Shown: positions 53,471 through 63,036, counted from the stretch's first letter. The stretch is 64,000 bases of DNA from Aquimarina sp. AU58 (GCF_900312745.1 NZ_OMPD01000014.1:2232001-2296000), one strand, 5' to 3'. The notes: generated by a model from the letters alone, not told the origin. Numbers and translations: made by a program.

Positions 53471-56400
53471 ATGCAAAAAAAATATAAATATTATCTTTTA
53501 GCGTTTACCCTATTTTTTATATCTATTGTAAGAGCACAAGTATTTCCGGTAAATATTACTCCGCAAGTAATACCACCTTATAGTTTACAATTGTCAGAAT
53601 ATAGAACTTCTACTTCAGAGAAATTATTGGTAAACCTATTGCTTACGGATATCACAAGATCTAACTTAGAAATTCGGTTAAAACTCTTTATAGAAAATAA
53701 TGCAGGATTGTCTATACAGAGTACCGATGTGGTAATTGGGGCAACTCCTATTTTTTTAGATGGTGGAGTACCTTTGCGCTTAAGCAATATTGATCTTCAG
53801 TCTTATTTTGCTCTTCAAAACTTAACAGGAATAACTCCTCAAAAGTATGGCACAAGCCTACCAGAAGGTATGTATCGTTTTTGTTTTGAAGCTTATGAAG
53901 TTATATCTGGCAAACAAATTTCTCGTAAGAGTTGTGCGATGGCCTATTTGGTACTTAATGACCCTCCATTTTTAAATCTCCCTAATCAAGGCGAGCAAGT
54001 TGTTATGAGAGATCCACAAAACATTATATTTCAGTGGACTCCCAGACATCTTAATGCCACTAATGTAGAATATGAATTTACACTTACAGAACTTTGGGAT
54101 AGCAAAATGGATCCTCAAGCTTTGTTTTTGGCAAGCCAACCGATATATCAAACTAATACTTTTGCAACTACTTTGCTATATGGCCCTTCTGAGACTGGAT
54201 TGTTACCAAATAAAAGTTATGCATGGCGAGTGCGTGCCATGGTAAGAGATGGAATAAGTGAATCTTCTGTTTTTAAAAATGATGGATATAGTGAAGTTTA
54301 TAATTTCACGTATTCTGGAGATTGTGCTGAGCCAGCATATATACTAGCAGAAGCAAAAAATACAACTTCAGAAAAAATCTATTGGCAGGGAGTAAATCAC
54401 TTAAAATACAATGTGCAATATCGTAAAAAAGATGTTGAAAATGCAATATGGTTTGAGGGAAATGCTGTAAATCAAAACATAAGCATATATAACCTCGAGC
54501 CCGGTACTACATACGAGTTTAGAGTTGGTGGGCAATGTATGGAAAATGGAGCATATACCTATTCTCAAATTTATGAATTTACAACAACAATTGCCTCTAA
54601 TGATGCTATTACATATAATTGTGGTATTACTCCAGAAATTGAAATCACCAATCAGGATAAGTTACAGGCATTAATAAAAGAAGATGTATTTACCGCAGGA
54701 GATTTTCCGGTAGTTGTAGAAGAGATAAGACAGAGTGGAGGAACATTTTCTGGAGAGGGATATATCATTGTTCCTTACCTCTCTAATCTAAGTGTTAAAG
54801 TAAAGTTTGATGATATTGGTATAAATACAGATTATCAATTAATAGAAGGTATTGTAGAAACTGTTTATGATGAGAATAGTGGAGGTATTGTTACTATAGA
54901 TGATATTTTAAATGACGATAAGGGTGATAATGATACAGCAAGTAATGATGATTCTGGTGAATATGATCCCGAAGACCCGTATTCGATTCCAAATAATAAT
55001 AATGAGCCTGTTAATGAAATAGAACCCACCGTTGTAGTTGATAGCCCGGTTACAGGCAATGATAATAATAATACCCCTGTAGTTGATAATGGAACTAATA
55101 CTCTTCCTATAGATAATCCTACGAATATTGATGATGATCCTGATTTAGATAATGATGATGTGACAGTTAATAACCCCGAAGAAAACAACACTACTACAGG
55201 AGGAAGTCCTGGAGGAGATGATACTAATATTTCGGATGATAATATCAATGCAAAAATCTTATTTGAATCAGATAATACATTGTATAGTGATGGAGAAACT
55301 ATTGATATTCAATTCAATTATGAAGAATTACCAGTTGTATTTCAATTAGAGAACTACCCCGAGGAAACAAAAGAATTTAAATGGCAAATTTTTGAAGGAA
55401 AAGAAGATCAAACGGTTAATTTTATTATAGGACAAGGTATTAATGCAGATCAGGATACATTTAGTTTAGATCTCAAAAAAAGGAGTGGGTCAATGAGATT
55501 GAGAATTACCTATGACGATAAACAAATAGAAGTTAATCTAAATATAACTAAGAAAAGCTTTGATTTTGTAGAGTTAACTGCTACTCATAATGAGAAGAGA
55601 ACGGCAAAATCTGGTGAAACCCTCTATGTTGTTAATGATTGGAGTATTCTTAAAGGTCTTGGGAATAAAGAAATTAAGTATGAAGCTGATCTTGATCCAG
55701 ACCCCAAATCAAACGAATATTATAATGATATTACTTGGTCTTTTGATGAACAAAATTTATTTAAGGATAGAAAAAGTATTACTAGAAAATTGAAATTTAA
55801 CGAATCTTTAAAAGAAATAAACGGTGATATGGTTTCTGAACCGGTAATGACTACCGTTAGTGCAGGGTATCCTGAAAATACAGAAAAGAGTGTTGAAGTA
55901 CGATGGATTCGAGAAAATAGAATTCGTAGAGATTGGACAAAAAAGTTTAAACCCGTGTTAAGCTCATTCGACAAGTTTAATAAGTTATCCGAGATATTAA
56001 AAAATAAAGGTTTTCCATGTGAGCTATCATTTTTTGAAAACTATAAAGATTTGATAAAAAAGAGCGAGCTTAAGTTTATTGGAGAAACTTATAAAGAGGA
56101 AAGTAAAGAAAGTAGATTTTATAATGATGTTTGGCAGTTTAGGATAATGGCAAGTGGTTTTGATGTGGTAAAACTTGCATGTGGCCCTAAATTTAAGGTG
56201 CCAATTCCATTTATTCCTGATCCTGAGGTTGAATTTAAGTTTGAAATTAAGGCTGGTTTGCGAGGAACTGTAGACATCAAATATGAGAAAGAAGCCGAGA
56301 CAGGAGTTAAATACTTTAATAATAGTTCAGTTTCAGGAGGCGGATATATTAACCCAGCTATTAAATTGAAAACTAAAGTATTGTCAAAAGAAGTATCAGC

Positions 56401-56635
56401 AAATATAGATGCTAATTCTGGGATAAGATTTATATATCCATATAAAGGAGATCCTAATGTATTGGCTTTAACTGCTTATATTTCAGATATTTATGGGTAT
56501 GTTGCTTTAGATGGCGATGGTGCAACTTCAGGTTCATCATATAGACATCATCTATTTCAATTAGATGTACAATCAGAATTTGAAATTTATAAATTTAATA
56601 TTAAAGAACTTTTTGAAGAAGAAGGTATAAACTAA
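53471..56635 (+). CDS. Exported fibronectin-type protein with acidic linker and variable C-terminal domain
   Basis: About 1054 residues from the ATG at 53471, which gives a signal peptide (KYYLLAFTLFFISIVRAQ). A longer frame back to 53279 overlaps the upstream gene and is not used. The N-terminal VFPVNITPQVIPPYSLQLSEY and FQWTPRH region resembles what I recall as TANFOR-type proteins of Bacteroidota (recollection, low certainty). A fibronectin type III domain follows, then an Asp/Asn-rich linker of about 120 residues (about 470-600), and then a C-terminal module ending in beta repeats (FEIKAGLRGTVDIKYEKEA, SGGGYINPAIKLKTKV). It has no sorting domain. Two small exported proteins are encoded directly after it. 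Confidence 0.75.
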   Translation: MQKKYKYYLLAFTLFFISIVRAQVFPVNITPQVIPPYSLQLSEYRTSTSEKLLVNLLLTDITRSNLEIRLKLFIENNAGLSIQSTDVVIGATPIFLDGGVPLRLSNIDLQSYFALQNLTGITPQKYGTSLPEGMYRFCFEAYEVISGKQISRKSCAMAYLVLNDPPFLNLPNQGEQVVMRDPQNIIFQWTPRHLNATNVEYEFTLTELWDSKMDPQALFLASQPIYQTNTFATTLLYGPSETGLLPNKSYAWRVRAMVRDGISESSVFKNDGYSEVYNFTYSGDCAEPAYILAEAKNTTSEKIYWQGVNHLKYNVQYRKKDVENAIWFEGNAVNQNISIYNLEPGTTYEFRVGGQCMENGAYTYSQIYEFTTTIASNDAITYNCGITPEIEITNQDKLQALIKEDVFTAGDFPVVVEEIRQSGGTFSGEGYIIVPYLSNLSVKVKFDDIGINTDYQLIEGIVETVYDENSGGIVTIDDILNDDKGDNDTASNDDSGEYDPEDPYSIPNNNNEPVNEIEPTVVVDSPVTGNDNNNTPVVDNGTNTLPIDNPTNIDDDPDLDNDDVTVNNPEENNTTTGGSPGGDDTNISDDNINAKILFESDNTLYSDGETIDIQFNYEELPVVFQLENYPEETKEFKWQIFEGKEDQTVNFIIGQGINADQDTFSLDLKKRSGSMRLRITYDDKQIEVNLNITKKSFDFVELTATHNEKRTAKSGETLYVVNDWSILKGLGNKEIKYEADLDPDPKSNEYYNDITWSFDEQNLFKDRKSITRKLKFNESLKEINGDMVSEPVMTTVSAGYPENTEKSVEVRWIRENRIRRDWTKKFKPVLSSFDKFNKLSEILKNKGFPCELSFFENYKDLIKKSELKFIGETYKEESKESRFYNDVWQFRIMASGFDVVKLACGPKFKVPIPFIPDPEVEFKFEIKAGLRGTVDIKYEKEAETGVKYFNNSSVSGGGYINPAIKLKTKVLSKEVSANIDANSGIRFIYPYKGDPNVLALTAYISDIYGYVALDGDGATSGSSYRHHLFQLDVQSEFEIYKFNIKELFEEEGIN

Positions 56636-56647
56636 ATGGTGAGTATT

Positions 56648-57355
56648 ATGAAAAATGGATGGATTATAATTTTGTTTTTTCTATCACAAAGCATGTTTGG
56701 ACAAGAAAAGTATATGGCAAGCATTCCTACACTTGGTTTTTCGGTTACAAATAATGTTTTCTATTATACAAAATACCCAGAAGGCTTTAAAGTTTATGCA
56801 GATTGTAATTCTGTCGAAACATGTAAAAATAAATACCCTGAAAGTACACTACAATCTATTTTATCAAGTAAAAATTATGAATGGAATCAAAATAATTATG
56901 AGTATAAAATAAAAAATGATTCTGGCGAGTATGAGAAAAAAAATAAACACGGTAAAGAAGAATTATATGCAGAACTATTAAACAAGGTTACTTTTAAGGC
57001 AAACGGTCATGAGTTTGCAATTATAAAGTATCATTTTAAAACAAATAATAAAAAAACTCCTGCATGTATTACATTAAAAAAAAAGAACGATCAGTGGTTT
57101 GTTTATGTAGCTACAAGAACCATGGCTAAGGTATATATGATGTTTAATTACCTGTCTTCTGATTCTATAGATGCAATTTTCATGAATAAAAAAACAAATA
57201 TGAAGTCACTAGACAGCCAAATAGCAGAAATGTATGCATCAGGGATATTAGATTTCTCCAAAGCGATACATTCTGAAAATTCTGGAATGACTCAAGAAGA
57301 ATTAAAAAAAGTTTTAGATCCATTAATGATTCAACAATATTTTGGTATGAATTAA
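56648..57355 (+). CDS. Small exported protein of unknown function A
   Basis: A protein of about 235 residues from the ATG at 56648, giving the signal peptide MKNGWIIILFFLSQSMFGQ; an ATG at 56636, directly after the upstream stop, would add four residues. No family is recognised. The mature part has two cysteines in VETCKNKYP and ACITL, alternating strands, and a C-terminal helical part (LDFSKAIHSENSGMTQEELKKV). That last segment resembles LDFYKAIKSESNDPEY in the next gene, so the two may be distant paralogues. Its tight linkage to the large fibronectin-type protein suggests a partner or accessory factor. Confidence 0.6.
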   Translation: MKNGWIIILFFLSQSMFGQEKYMASIPTLGFSVTNNVFYYTKYPEGFKVYADCNSVETCKNKYPESTLQSILSSKNYEWNQNNYEYKIKNDSGEYEKKNKHGKEELYAELLNKVTFKANGHEFAIIKYHFKTNNKKTPACITLKKKNDQWFVYVATRTMAKVYMMFNYLSSDSIDAIFMNKKTNMKSLDSQIAEMYASGILDFSKAIHSENSGMTQEELKKVLDPLMIQQYFGMN

Positions 57356-57385
57356 TAAAAGTAAACACATTAAATAATTAAATAC

Positions 57386-57970
57386 ATGAAATATATAATC
57401 CCCCTATTTATTACATTTCATATGTTTTCTCAAGGAACAGATTACAGTCAGTTTGATAAAGGAACACTTATTAAAGTTGACTATCTAAAAGAAATATATG
57501 ATCAGGTAATGTATACTTATAAAGATAGTATATATACCAATGCTAAATCAGATGATAAGTTTATGTCAATCATTGGTGTTTTGGGTATTGACAAAGACAA
57601 GGTAAAACCAGTTTTTAAATATGTTTTTTATAGTAGTAATAAACAATATTCCATTTTTAAATATAAAACAGTAGGAGATGAATTAGAAACAAAAATAATT
57701 ACAAAGCTACTCGTTTTTGAAAAGGGTATATTCAAGATAGTAGATACCCCTACCAAGAATGTAAAACTCCTTTACGAAATTTTTAAAATGATCAATCTTG
57801 ACTTTTATAAAGCTATTAAAAGTGAATCTAATGATCCTGAGTATTCAGAAATAAACAAACTTAAACCGTTATTAAAAGATGATAACCAAATCATAGATAC
57901 TGAAAAATTATTAGAAATAATAAATAATAATAGTGATGGTTTGGGTAAATATTTAGATGATAGTTTATAA
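57386..57970 (+). CDS. Small exported protein of unknown function B
   Basis: A 194-residue protein with a short signal (MKYIIPLFITFHMFSQ). No family is recognised. The region LLVFEKGIFKIVDTPTK and LDFYKAIKSESN parallels the previous protein, pointing to a shared fold. It is the last gene of the large surface operon, 30 bases after gene A and followed by a terminator at 58040-58064. A chaperone, plug or inhibitor of the upstream large protein are possibilities; none can be chosen from sequence. Confidence 0.55.
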   Translation: MKYIIPLFITFHMFSQGTDYSQFDKGTLIKVDYLKEIYDQVMYTYKDSIYTNAKSDDKFMSIIGVLGIDKDKVKPVFKYVFYSSNKQYSIFKYKTVGDELETKIITKLLVFEKGIFKIVDTPTKNVKLLYEIFKMINLDFYKAIKSESNDPEYSEINKLKPLLKDDNQIIDTEKLLEIINNNSDGLGKYLDDSL

Positions 57971-58276
57971 TAGATACGAAGATATTATCTACATTTTCTT
58001 GTTGAAGAATATTCTTTCTTTTATCGTTAATGAGATATAAAAAACACATCGGGGATGCGTTTTTAGCACCACTTTGTGTGATTACTACTATTCATTAGAT
58101 ACATCTAACCTTATAATTATTGATTATTAGAGTTTCTGCAATCAATCAGATAAACAATAGAATGAAAATCAAATATAGAAATCAGAAAAGGAGAGAACCA
58201 TTTTTTTGTTTTTCTCGTACATACCTATAGAAGTATATGATTAAAACAGATGAAAAATTATTTTGATTTTTAATAC
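57971..58276. other. Intergenic region between the surface operon and the barrel gene
   Basis: This 306-base gap contains the terminator at 58040-58064 and otherwise AT-rich DNA. I see no clear promoter for the next gene. Confidence 0.5.
58040..58064 (+). terminator. Intrinsic terminator of the surface operon
   Basis: The stem AAAACACATC / GATGCGTTTTT, with one mismatch and a short GGG loop, is followed by a T-run. It lies about 70 bases after the last small exported gene. Confidence 0.65.
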
Positions 58277-60682
58277 GTGAATACTAATAGCCCCATCAAT
58301 GTAAAACAGATATATAAATTACTGGCAATACTAGTATTGCCTATGCTATCGATGAGTCAAACAATTGATTATGATAATATAAAAAACAGTAATCCTTTTA
58401 AAATCACTGGGCGTATTTCTGCCAATGGAGTGTATTATGAATCCAATAAGAATATGAATCGAGAACAGTTTACTTATTTTTTGCAAGGAGCCCTTACTAT
58501 AAATATTTATAGCTTTTCAATCCCTGTTTCTTATAGTTTTTCTAATCAAGGAGAGAATTTAGGATACCAGTTACCTTTTGATTTTAACCGCATAAGCTTG
58601 CATCCAAAATATAAATGGGCAACTGGGCATATAGGAAATGTAAACATGAGTTTTTCTCCTTTTACCTTAAATGGGCATCAGTTTATGGGGGGAGGAATTG
58701 ATCTTACGCCATCTGGTTCGCTAAAAATAAGTGCTATGGCAGGTAGATTGCTTAAAGCAGTAAATGATGATGGTGATCCAAGAACAGTCCCTTCTTATAA
58801 TCGTATGGGATATGGTATAAAAACCGGTTTTGAAAAAGAAAAATATAAAATAGCAGTGATTGGTTTTTATGCCAAAGATGATGAAAATTCTATTGATTCT
58901 GTTCCCGAAGAAAAACAAGTATTACCTCAGGAAAACCTGGTAGTAAGTATAGAAGCCGAAGTTAAGTTAGGAAATAATTTTACTATCCAGGGAGAATACG
59001 CAACCTCTGCCATCACCAAAGACCTTAGGGCAGAAGAAATAGAAAATAATGGATCTTCTCCAATAGGAATACTTTTTAATAATCGCGCATCTACAGAATA
59101 TTATAAAGCTATTAGTACCCGGTTGGGATATGTAGTAGGAAAAATAAACTTTGGATTGGGGTATGAGCGTATAGATCCGGGATATGAAACTCTGGGGGCC
59201 TATTATTTTAATAATGATTTTGAGAATATAACCTTAGATATATCCAATACGTTTTTTGGTGATCGATTAGCATTAGCATTTAATATAGGTTATCAAAGAG
59301 ATGATTTAAACAGTTTAAAGAACAGTAATACAAATCGTACTGTAGGATCATTAAATGCAAATTTTAATCTATCTGATAGATTTAATGTTTCGGGGTCATA
59401 CTCTAATTTTAGTACGTTTACCAATATCAAACCAAACCAATTTGATGATATTAATGATGGAGATCTTCTAGACGAACAGGTTGAAGAGTTAGATTATAAA
59501 CAATTATCACAAACAGCCACTTTAGGAATAAATTATATGCTTTCTGGTAAAAAATCAGCACGGCAAAATCTAACCATGAACTATACATTAAATGATGTCT
59601 CTAATGAACAGGGTGGGGTAGTAAGACTAGGTGATGCTTCTACTTTTCATAATTTAAATTTAGGACATACCATAGGTTTTTCTGAAAGAAACCTGAGTGT
59701 TACAACTTCTCTTAATGGAACCTATAATACTATCGGGAGAGAAGATGCCACTACCTGGGGGCCTAACATGAGTGTAATCAAAAAGTATTTTAAAAAGACG
59801 CTACAAACAAGACTTTCTGCTGGATATAATACCACTAACAATAGTACTTCGAAAACCAATATAATAAATCTTAGAGGAGGAATAACGTATGTACTTAAGG
59901 AGAAACATAATTTTAATCTTAATCTCATACAATTATTTAGAAATGGTAGTAGTAATGGTAACCTAAGCGAGTTTACAGCGACTTTTGGATACAACTATAC
60001 TTTTGGGCTTAAAAAACCTAAAATTAACTTCAACTTAAAACCTAAAAAACCAAAAGAACAGAACGATACAATCAATATACAATATAGAAAGTATCGTTAT
60101 GAAGGTCTACCTAAGGATATTACACCACAATTACTAGCACTTCCAGAAAAAGAAGGTTTTGCAAATCTTATTGAAGATAAAAAAGGAAAGTTGGTAATAT
60201 TGGGAGAACAGCTAGTAGAAACACAAGATAAGGATAAAAAAGTATACAAAGAGATAGGAGTAAATTATCTTAAAGCAATGAACCTATATTTTGATTTTAT
60301 AGAATTCTATAATGAAAAAATCTATGAATCCTATTTAAAATTGGTTCGCGAGGCTCAGGATGTTGATCGTGAAATACGTGATGAATATACAATCTTAACC
60401 GGTAAAATAAATAGTGCAAAAGAAAAAGACCCAGAAGATTTAAAACGACAAAATGTACTAGAGAAAAGATATGAATCTCATACCGAACTGTTACAATCTT
60501 TATTACAATGGAATTTAAAACCTGAAGATATAGAAAATTCAGATGGAGATATTATGATACTCAAAAAACGTAATGCAGTAAACGTATTCTCTATGTATCA
60601 AAATAAAAAATCAGACGAACAAATAGTTAATTTCATTGAAATTAGACTGGCAGATTTGTTTCACAAATTACTCGAAGAATAA
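58277..60682 (+). CDS. Outer-membrane barrel protein with C-terminal helical domain
   Basis: An 801-residue protein that starts at a GTG (58277), since no in-frame ATG precedes the signal LLAILVLPMLSMSQ. Residues about 35-600 are alternating beta strands rich in aromatic ends (YSFSNQGENLGYQLPFDFNR, NMSFSPFTLNGHQFMGGG, RLGYVVGKINFGLGYERI), consistent with a large outer-membrane barrel. After a Lys/Pro-rich hinge, residues about 620-801 are charged and helical (FYNEKIYESYLKLVREAQDVDREIRDEY, QNVLEKRYESHTELLQSLLQW). An outer-membrane pore or assembly factor for the upstream exported proteins is a reasonable guess. No named family is recognised. Confidence 0.7.
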   Translation: MNTNSPINVKQIYKLLAILVLPMLSMSQTIDYDNIKNSNPFKITGRISANGVYYESNKNMNREQFTYFLQGALTINIYSFSIPVSYSFSNQGENLGYQLPFDFNRISLHPKYKWATGHIGNVNMSFSPFTLNGHQFMGGGIDLTPSGSLKISAMAGRLLKAVNDDGDPRTVPSYNRMGYGIKTGFEKEKYKIAVIGFYAKDDENSIDSVPEEKQVLPQENLVVSIEAEVKLGNNFTIQGEYATSAITKDLRAEEIENNGSSPIGILFNNRASTEYYKAISTRLGYVVGKINFGLGYERIDPGYETLGAYYFNNDFENITLDISNTFFGDRLALAFNIGYQRDDLNSLKNSNTNRTVGSLNANFNLSDRFNVSGSYSNFSTFTNIKPNQFDDINDGDLLDEQVEELDYKQLSQTATLGINYMLSGKKSARQNLTMNYTLNDVSNEQGGVVRLGDASTFHNLNLGHTIGFSERNLSVTTSLNGTYNTIGREDATTWGPNMSVIKKYFKKTLQTRLSAGYNTTNNSTSKTNIINLRGGITYVLKEKHNFNLNLIQLFRNGSSNGNLSEFTATFGYNYTFGLKKPKINFNLKPKKPKEQNDTINIQYRKYRYEGLPKDITPQLLALPEKEGFANLIEDKKGKLVILGEQLVETQDKDKKVYKEIGVNYLKAMNLYFDFIEFYNEKIYESYLKLVREAQDVDREIRDEYTILTGKINSAKEKDPEDLKRQNVLEKRYESHTELLQSLLQWNLKPEDIENSDGDIMILKKRNAVNVFSMYQNKKSDEQIVNFIEIRLADLFHKLLEE

Positions 60683-60722
60683 GAATAAAAAACAACCATC
60701 ATTAACCTGGGTTATTCTTATT
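60678..60722 (+). terminator. Hairpin after barrel gene
   Basis: AATAAGAATAA / TTATTCTTATT form an 11 bp stem around a 23-base loop with an inner AACC/GGTT, overlapping the barrel gene stop. It may be a weak terminator. Confidence 0.45.
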
Positions 60723-60741
60723 TAAATAACCTAAAAAACTT

Positions 60742-60759
60742 CACTAAACTAATTTAGTG
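60742..60759. promoter_or_regulatory. Candidate Lrp operator palindrome
   Basis: The 18-base inverted repeat CACTAAA-CTAA-TTTAGTG lies 29 bases before the Lrp/AsnC ATG. It shares the CTAAA/TTTAG core with the inverted repeat upstream of the paralogous regulator at 30561. Confidence 0.4.
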
Positions 60760-60787
60760 TTAGTGGTTCTTAAAACTCAAACGAATC

Positions 60788-61252
60788 ATGATAAAAGACA
60801 AATTAGATCATAAAATAATCAAATTACTTAAAGGTAATTCGAGGTTTTCTTATGCTCAGATTGGGCGAGAAATAGGGCTCTCATCATCTGCAGTAGGAGA
60901 GAGAATTCAGAGGTTAGAAGAAACAGACGTAATCGAATTTTACACCACAGTAATAAACTACGAAAAACTCGGATACACTTTATCTACTTATATTTCTATG
61001 CGTTTTAAAACTGCTGATAAGTTTTTTCACTTCGTGAAGTTAATAGGGGATTTTTCAGAAATACTAGAGTGTAGCAGAGTCACTGGAGATACTTCTCTTA
61101 TTATGAAAGTAATTGTCTATGATCATCATCATCTAGAAGATTTTATTGACACCATATCCCAATATGGAATACCTTCAACTTCTCTTATTTTGTCTGATAT
61201 TGTAAAAGAAGGGATTGTTATAAAAAAAAATATTGGAAAGCATCACATATAA
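60788..61252 (+). CDS. Lrp/AsnC-family regulator, copy 2
   Basis: A 154-residue paralogue of the gene at 30561. The helix-turn-helix region (LLKGNSRFSYAQIGREIGLS, then AVGERIQRLEE) is almost the same, and the effector domain shares EILECSRVTGDTSLIMKV. The two copies lie in opposite directions at the ends of the 30 kb adhesin and surface-protein region. It probably senses an amino acid or related small molecule and may control the neighbouring secreted-protein genes. Confidence 0.9.
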   Translation: MIKDKLDHKIIKLLKGNSRFSYAQIGREIGLSSSAVGERIQRLEETDVIEFYTTVINYEKLGYTLSTYISMRFKTADKFFHFVKLIGDFSEILECSRVTGDTSLIMKVIVYDHHHLEDFIDTISQYGIPSTSLILSDIVKEGIVIKKNIGKHHI

Positions 61253-61935
61253 ATTGTTTTTAGATAGTATAAATGATATCATTCTGAAGTAAATTAAACT
61301 TTTTCAATAACCTCATTGAAAAAGTTTAATTTTTTTTTTAAGAAATAAAATTCATCTTAATTTCTCATACTCTAAGTTGTTATAGCCTTGACATAAATTC
61401 TTGCAGTTTTACTGTAGCTAGTTTAGCATTCGTGGATAAGTGAGTTACAATTGCTTGTTTTTCATTGTCATCTACAATTTTTCCTGTAATGGTTGTTTAT
61501 GCAATAGTAGTAATACCACTTAATATTAGCATTATAACAAATGTGATCGTTTTCATGTTTAAGAGTTTTAATATTTATTATGTTTTTAATAAGGAGTGGT
61601 ATGAAGATATTTTAGATAATACCTTTTAATTCATAAAAAAACTATGTAATATGAATACCCATAATTTAAACTTAGGTTAGTGCCGAATGACCTTTCAAAA
61701 ATACATAGCGAATATAATTACAACTTAGTGATAGGTGACATATTAATACTGCGAAAAAATAACCATTGACCAATGAATTAACCTTTTTTTAAATGCTAAA
61801 CAATCAAATCAAGTTTTAAAAGAAAAGACTAGTCAATTATGTACCCTATGTATAGGATATTAGATATATTTTTATGATTTTGGTTATAAATATAGATTAC
61901 TTTTCTATTATATATTGAAACTATAACTAATTTAA
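61253..61935. other. Intergenic region containing a small pseudogene
   Basis: This 683-base gap has no intact gene. It holds a T-rich hairpin (AAACTTTTTCAA / TTGAAAAAGTTT near 61286-61319) that may be the Lrp terminator, and the leftward pseudogene at 61380-61556. The rest is AT-rich leader DNA. Confidence 0.55.
61380..61556 (-). pseudogene. Small secreted-protein gene with a nonsense codon
   Basis: Reading leftward from the ATG at 61556, a clean signal peptide (MKTITFVIMLILSGITTIA) is followed at codon 20 by TAA (61497-61499). The frame then stays open for 38 codons (TTITGKIVDDNEKQ ... EFMSRL) to a normal stop at 61380-61382. The residue after the Ala would ordinarily be Gln (CAA), so a single C-to-T change explains the stop. 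The ITGKIVDD opening resembles a carboxypeptidase-regulatory-like start, so the ancestor may have been a longer receptor or a short secreted protein. Confidence 0.6.
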
Positions 61936-63036
61936 ATGAAAACATTCTATAACAAAATAATCATTGTACTATTTTTCCTTACCGGTCAATGGTTACTTGC
62001 ACAATATGAAATATCAGGAAAACTATCGAATTATGATAGCTTATGGACTAATGAAATCTATTTATCCTATTTTGCTCCCGATGGTTATGGTTATAACATG
62101 ATGTCTGAAGATCAAATTATTAATTCGGACATTTTAGATGAGCAAGGAAATTTTAAGATCAAGGGAAATAGTTTACCAGATCATAACAGTATTGTTCGGT
62201 TGCATTTAGGAAGTGAAAAATCGAAGTATACCTTATCCATGAGACCTATAAATCATATACATATGATTCTTAATAATCAATCAAAGATATATGTTGAAGC
62301 TCGAGATTTTAGTAGTGCCCCCTTAAAATATAATGTTTCTGGAGATTTTTCTGATCAAAATGAAAAAATAAAAGAATTAGAAGTGTTACTTTCTAACATT
62401 AATACCTTAAGAAATGAAAATTATTCAAAAACAGGATATGGTAAAGAATTACTATCGTTTAAAAGAAACCAGGACATTAGAAATTTTTGTTTATCCAATA
62501 ACTATCCTTTGGTTGATTTTCTGGCGATGGAAAACACAAATTTGGAGAAAGAGTATTTGAAGAACCCTGTTTTTTATGAAAGTCTTCTTCAAAAAATGAA
62601 ACAAAGTAAAGAGGGACCATCACCATATATTAATTCTTTTGAGGAAGAACTCGCTATTATTAAATTGAAGAATAACATGCAAAAAACGAATCCAGAGGTT
62701 ATACATTACATGATCATTACTGGTATTCTTGCAATCATTGTTGTAGCTCTTATTGGGTATATATTGTATTTGAAAAAAAGTTCTATAGCAATAAAAGTTA
62801 ATAGTTATAAAGAAAGAAGAGGAGTGGCCAATTCTAAAATATTAATTGAACAATTAAATAAACGGGAAAAACAAATATTAGAACTTATCATAAAGGAATA
62901 CCAAAATAAAGAAATAGCTACAGAATTACATTTAGAAATTTCTACCATAAAAACACACCTTTCTAAAATGTATCAAAAATTAAAGGTAAAAGACAGAACT
63001 CATGCCAAAAAAAGATTTGGACATATTTTAAAATAG
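61936..63036 (+). CDS. Membrane-spanning LuxR-type regulator
   Basis: A 366-residue protein with a signal-like N-terminus (1-23) and an extracytoplasmic domain of about 230 residues (YEISGKLSNYDSLWTNEIYLS opening, DUF4369-like). One membrane helix follows (about 257-279), then a cytoplasmic LuxR/GerE helix-turn-helix (about 306-360; LNKREKQILELIIKEYQNKEIATELHL, then TIKTHLSKMYQKL). It joins an outside sensor to DNA binding in one chain, with no kinase or receiver. It lies 113 bases before the TlpA-like lipoprotein gene, a possible target. Confidence 0.82.
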   Translation: MKTFYNKIIIVLFFLTGQWLLAQYEISGKLSNYDSLWTNEIYLSYFAPDGYGYNMMSEDQIINSDILDEQGNFKIKGNSLPDHNSIVRLHLGSEKSKYTLSMRPINHIHMILNNQSKIYVEARDFSSAPLKYNVSGDFSDQNEKIKELEVLLSNINTLRNENYSKTGYGKELLSFKRNQDIRNFCLSNNYPLVDFLAMENTNLEKEYLKNPVFYESLLQKMKQSKEGPSPYINSFEEELAIIKLKNNMQKTNPEVIHYMIITGILAIIVVALIGYILYLKKSSIAIKVNSYKERRGVANSKILIEQLNKREKQILELIIKEYQNKEIATELHLEISTIKTHLSKMYQKLKVKDRTHAKKRFGHILK

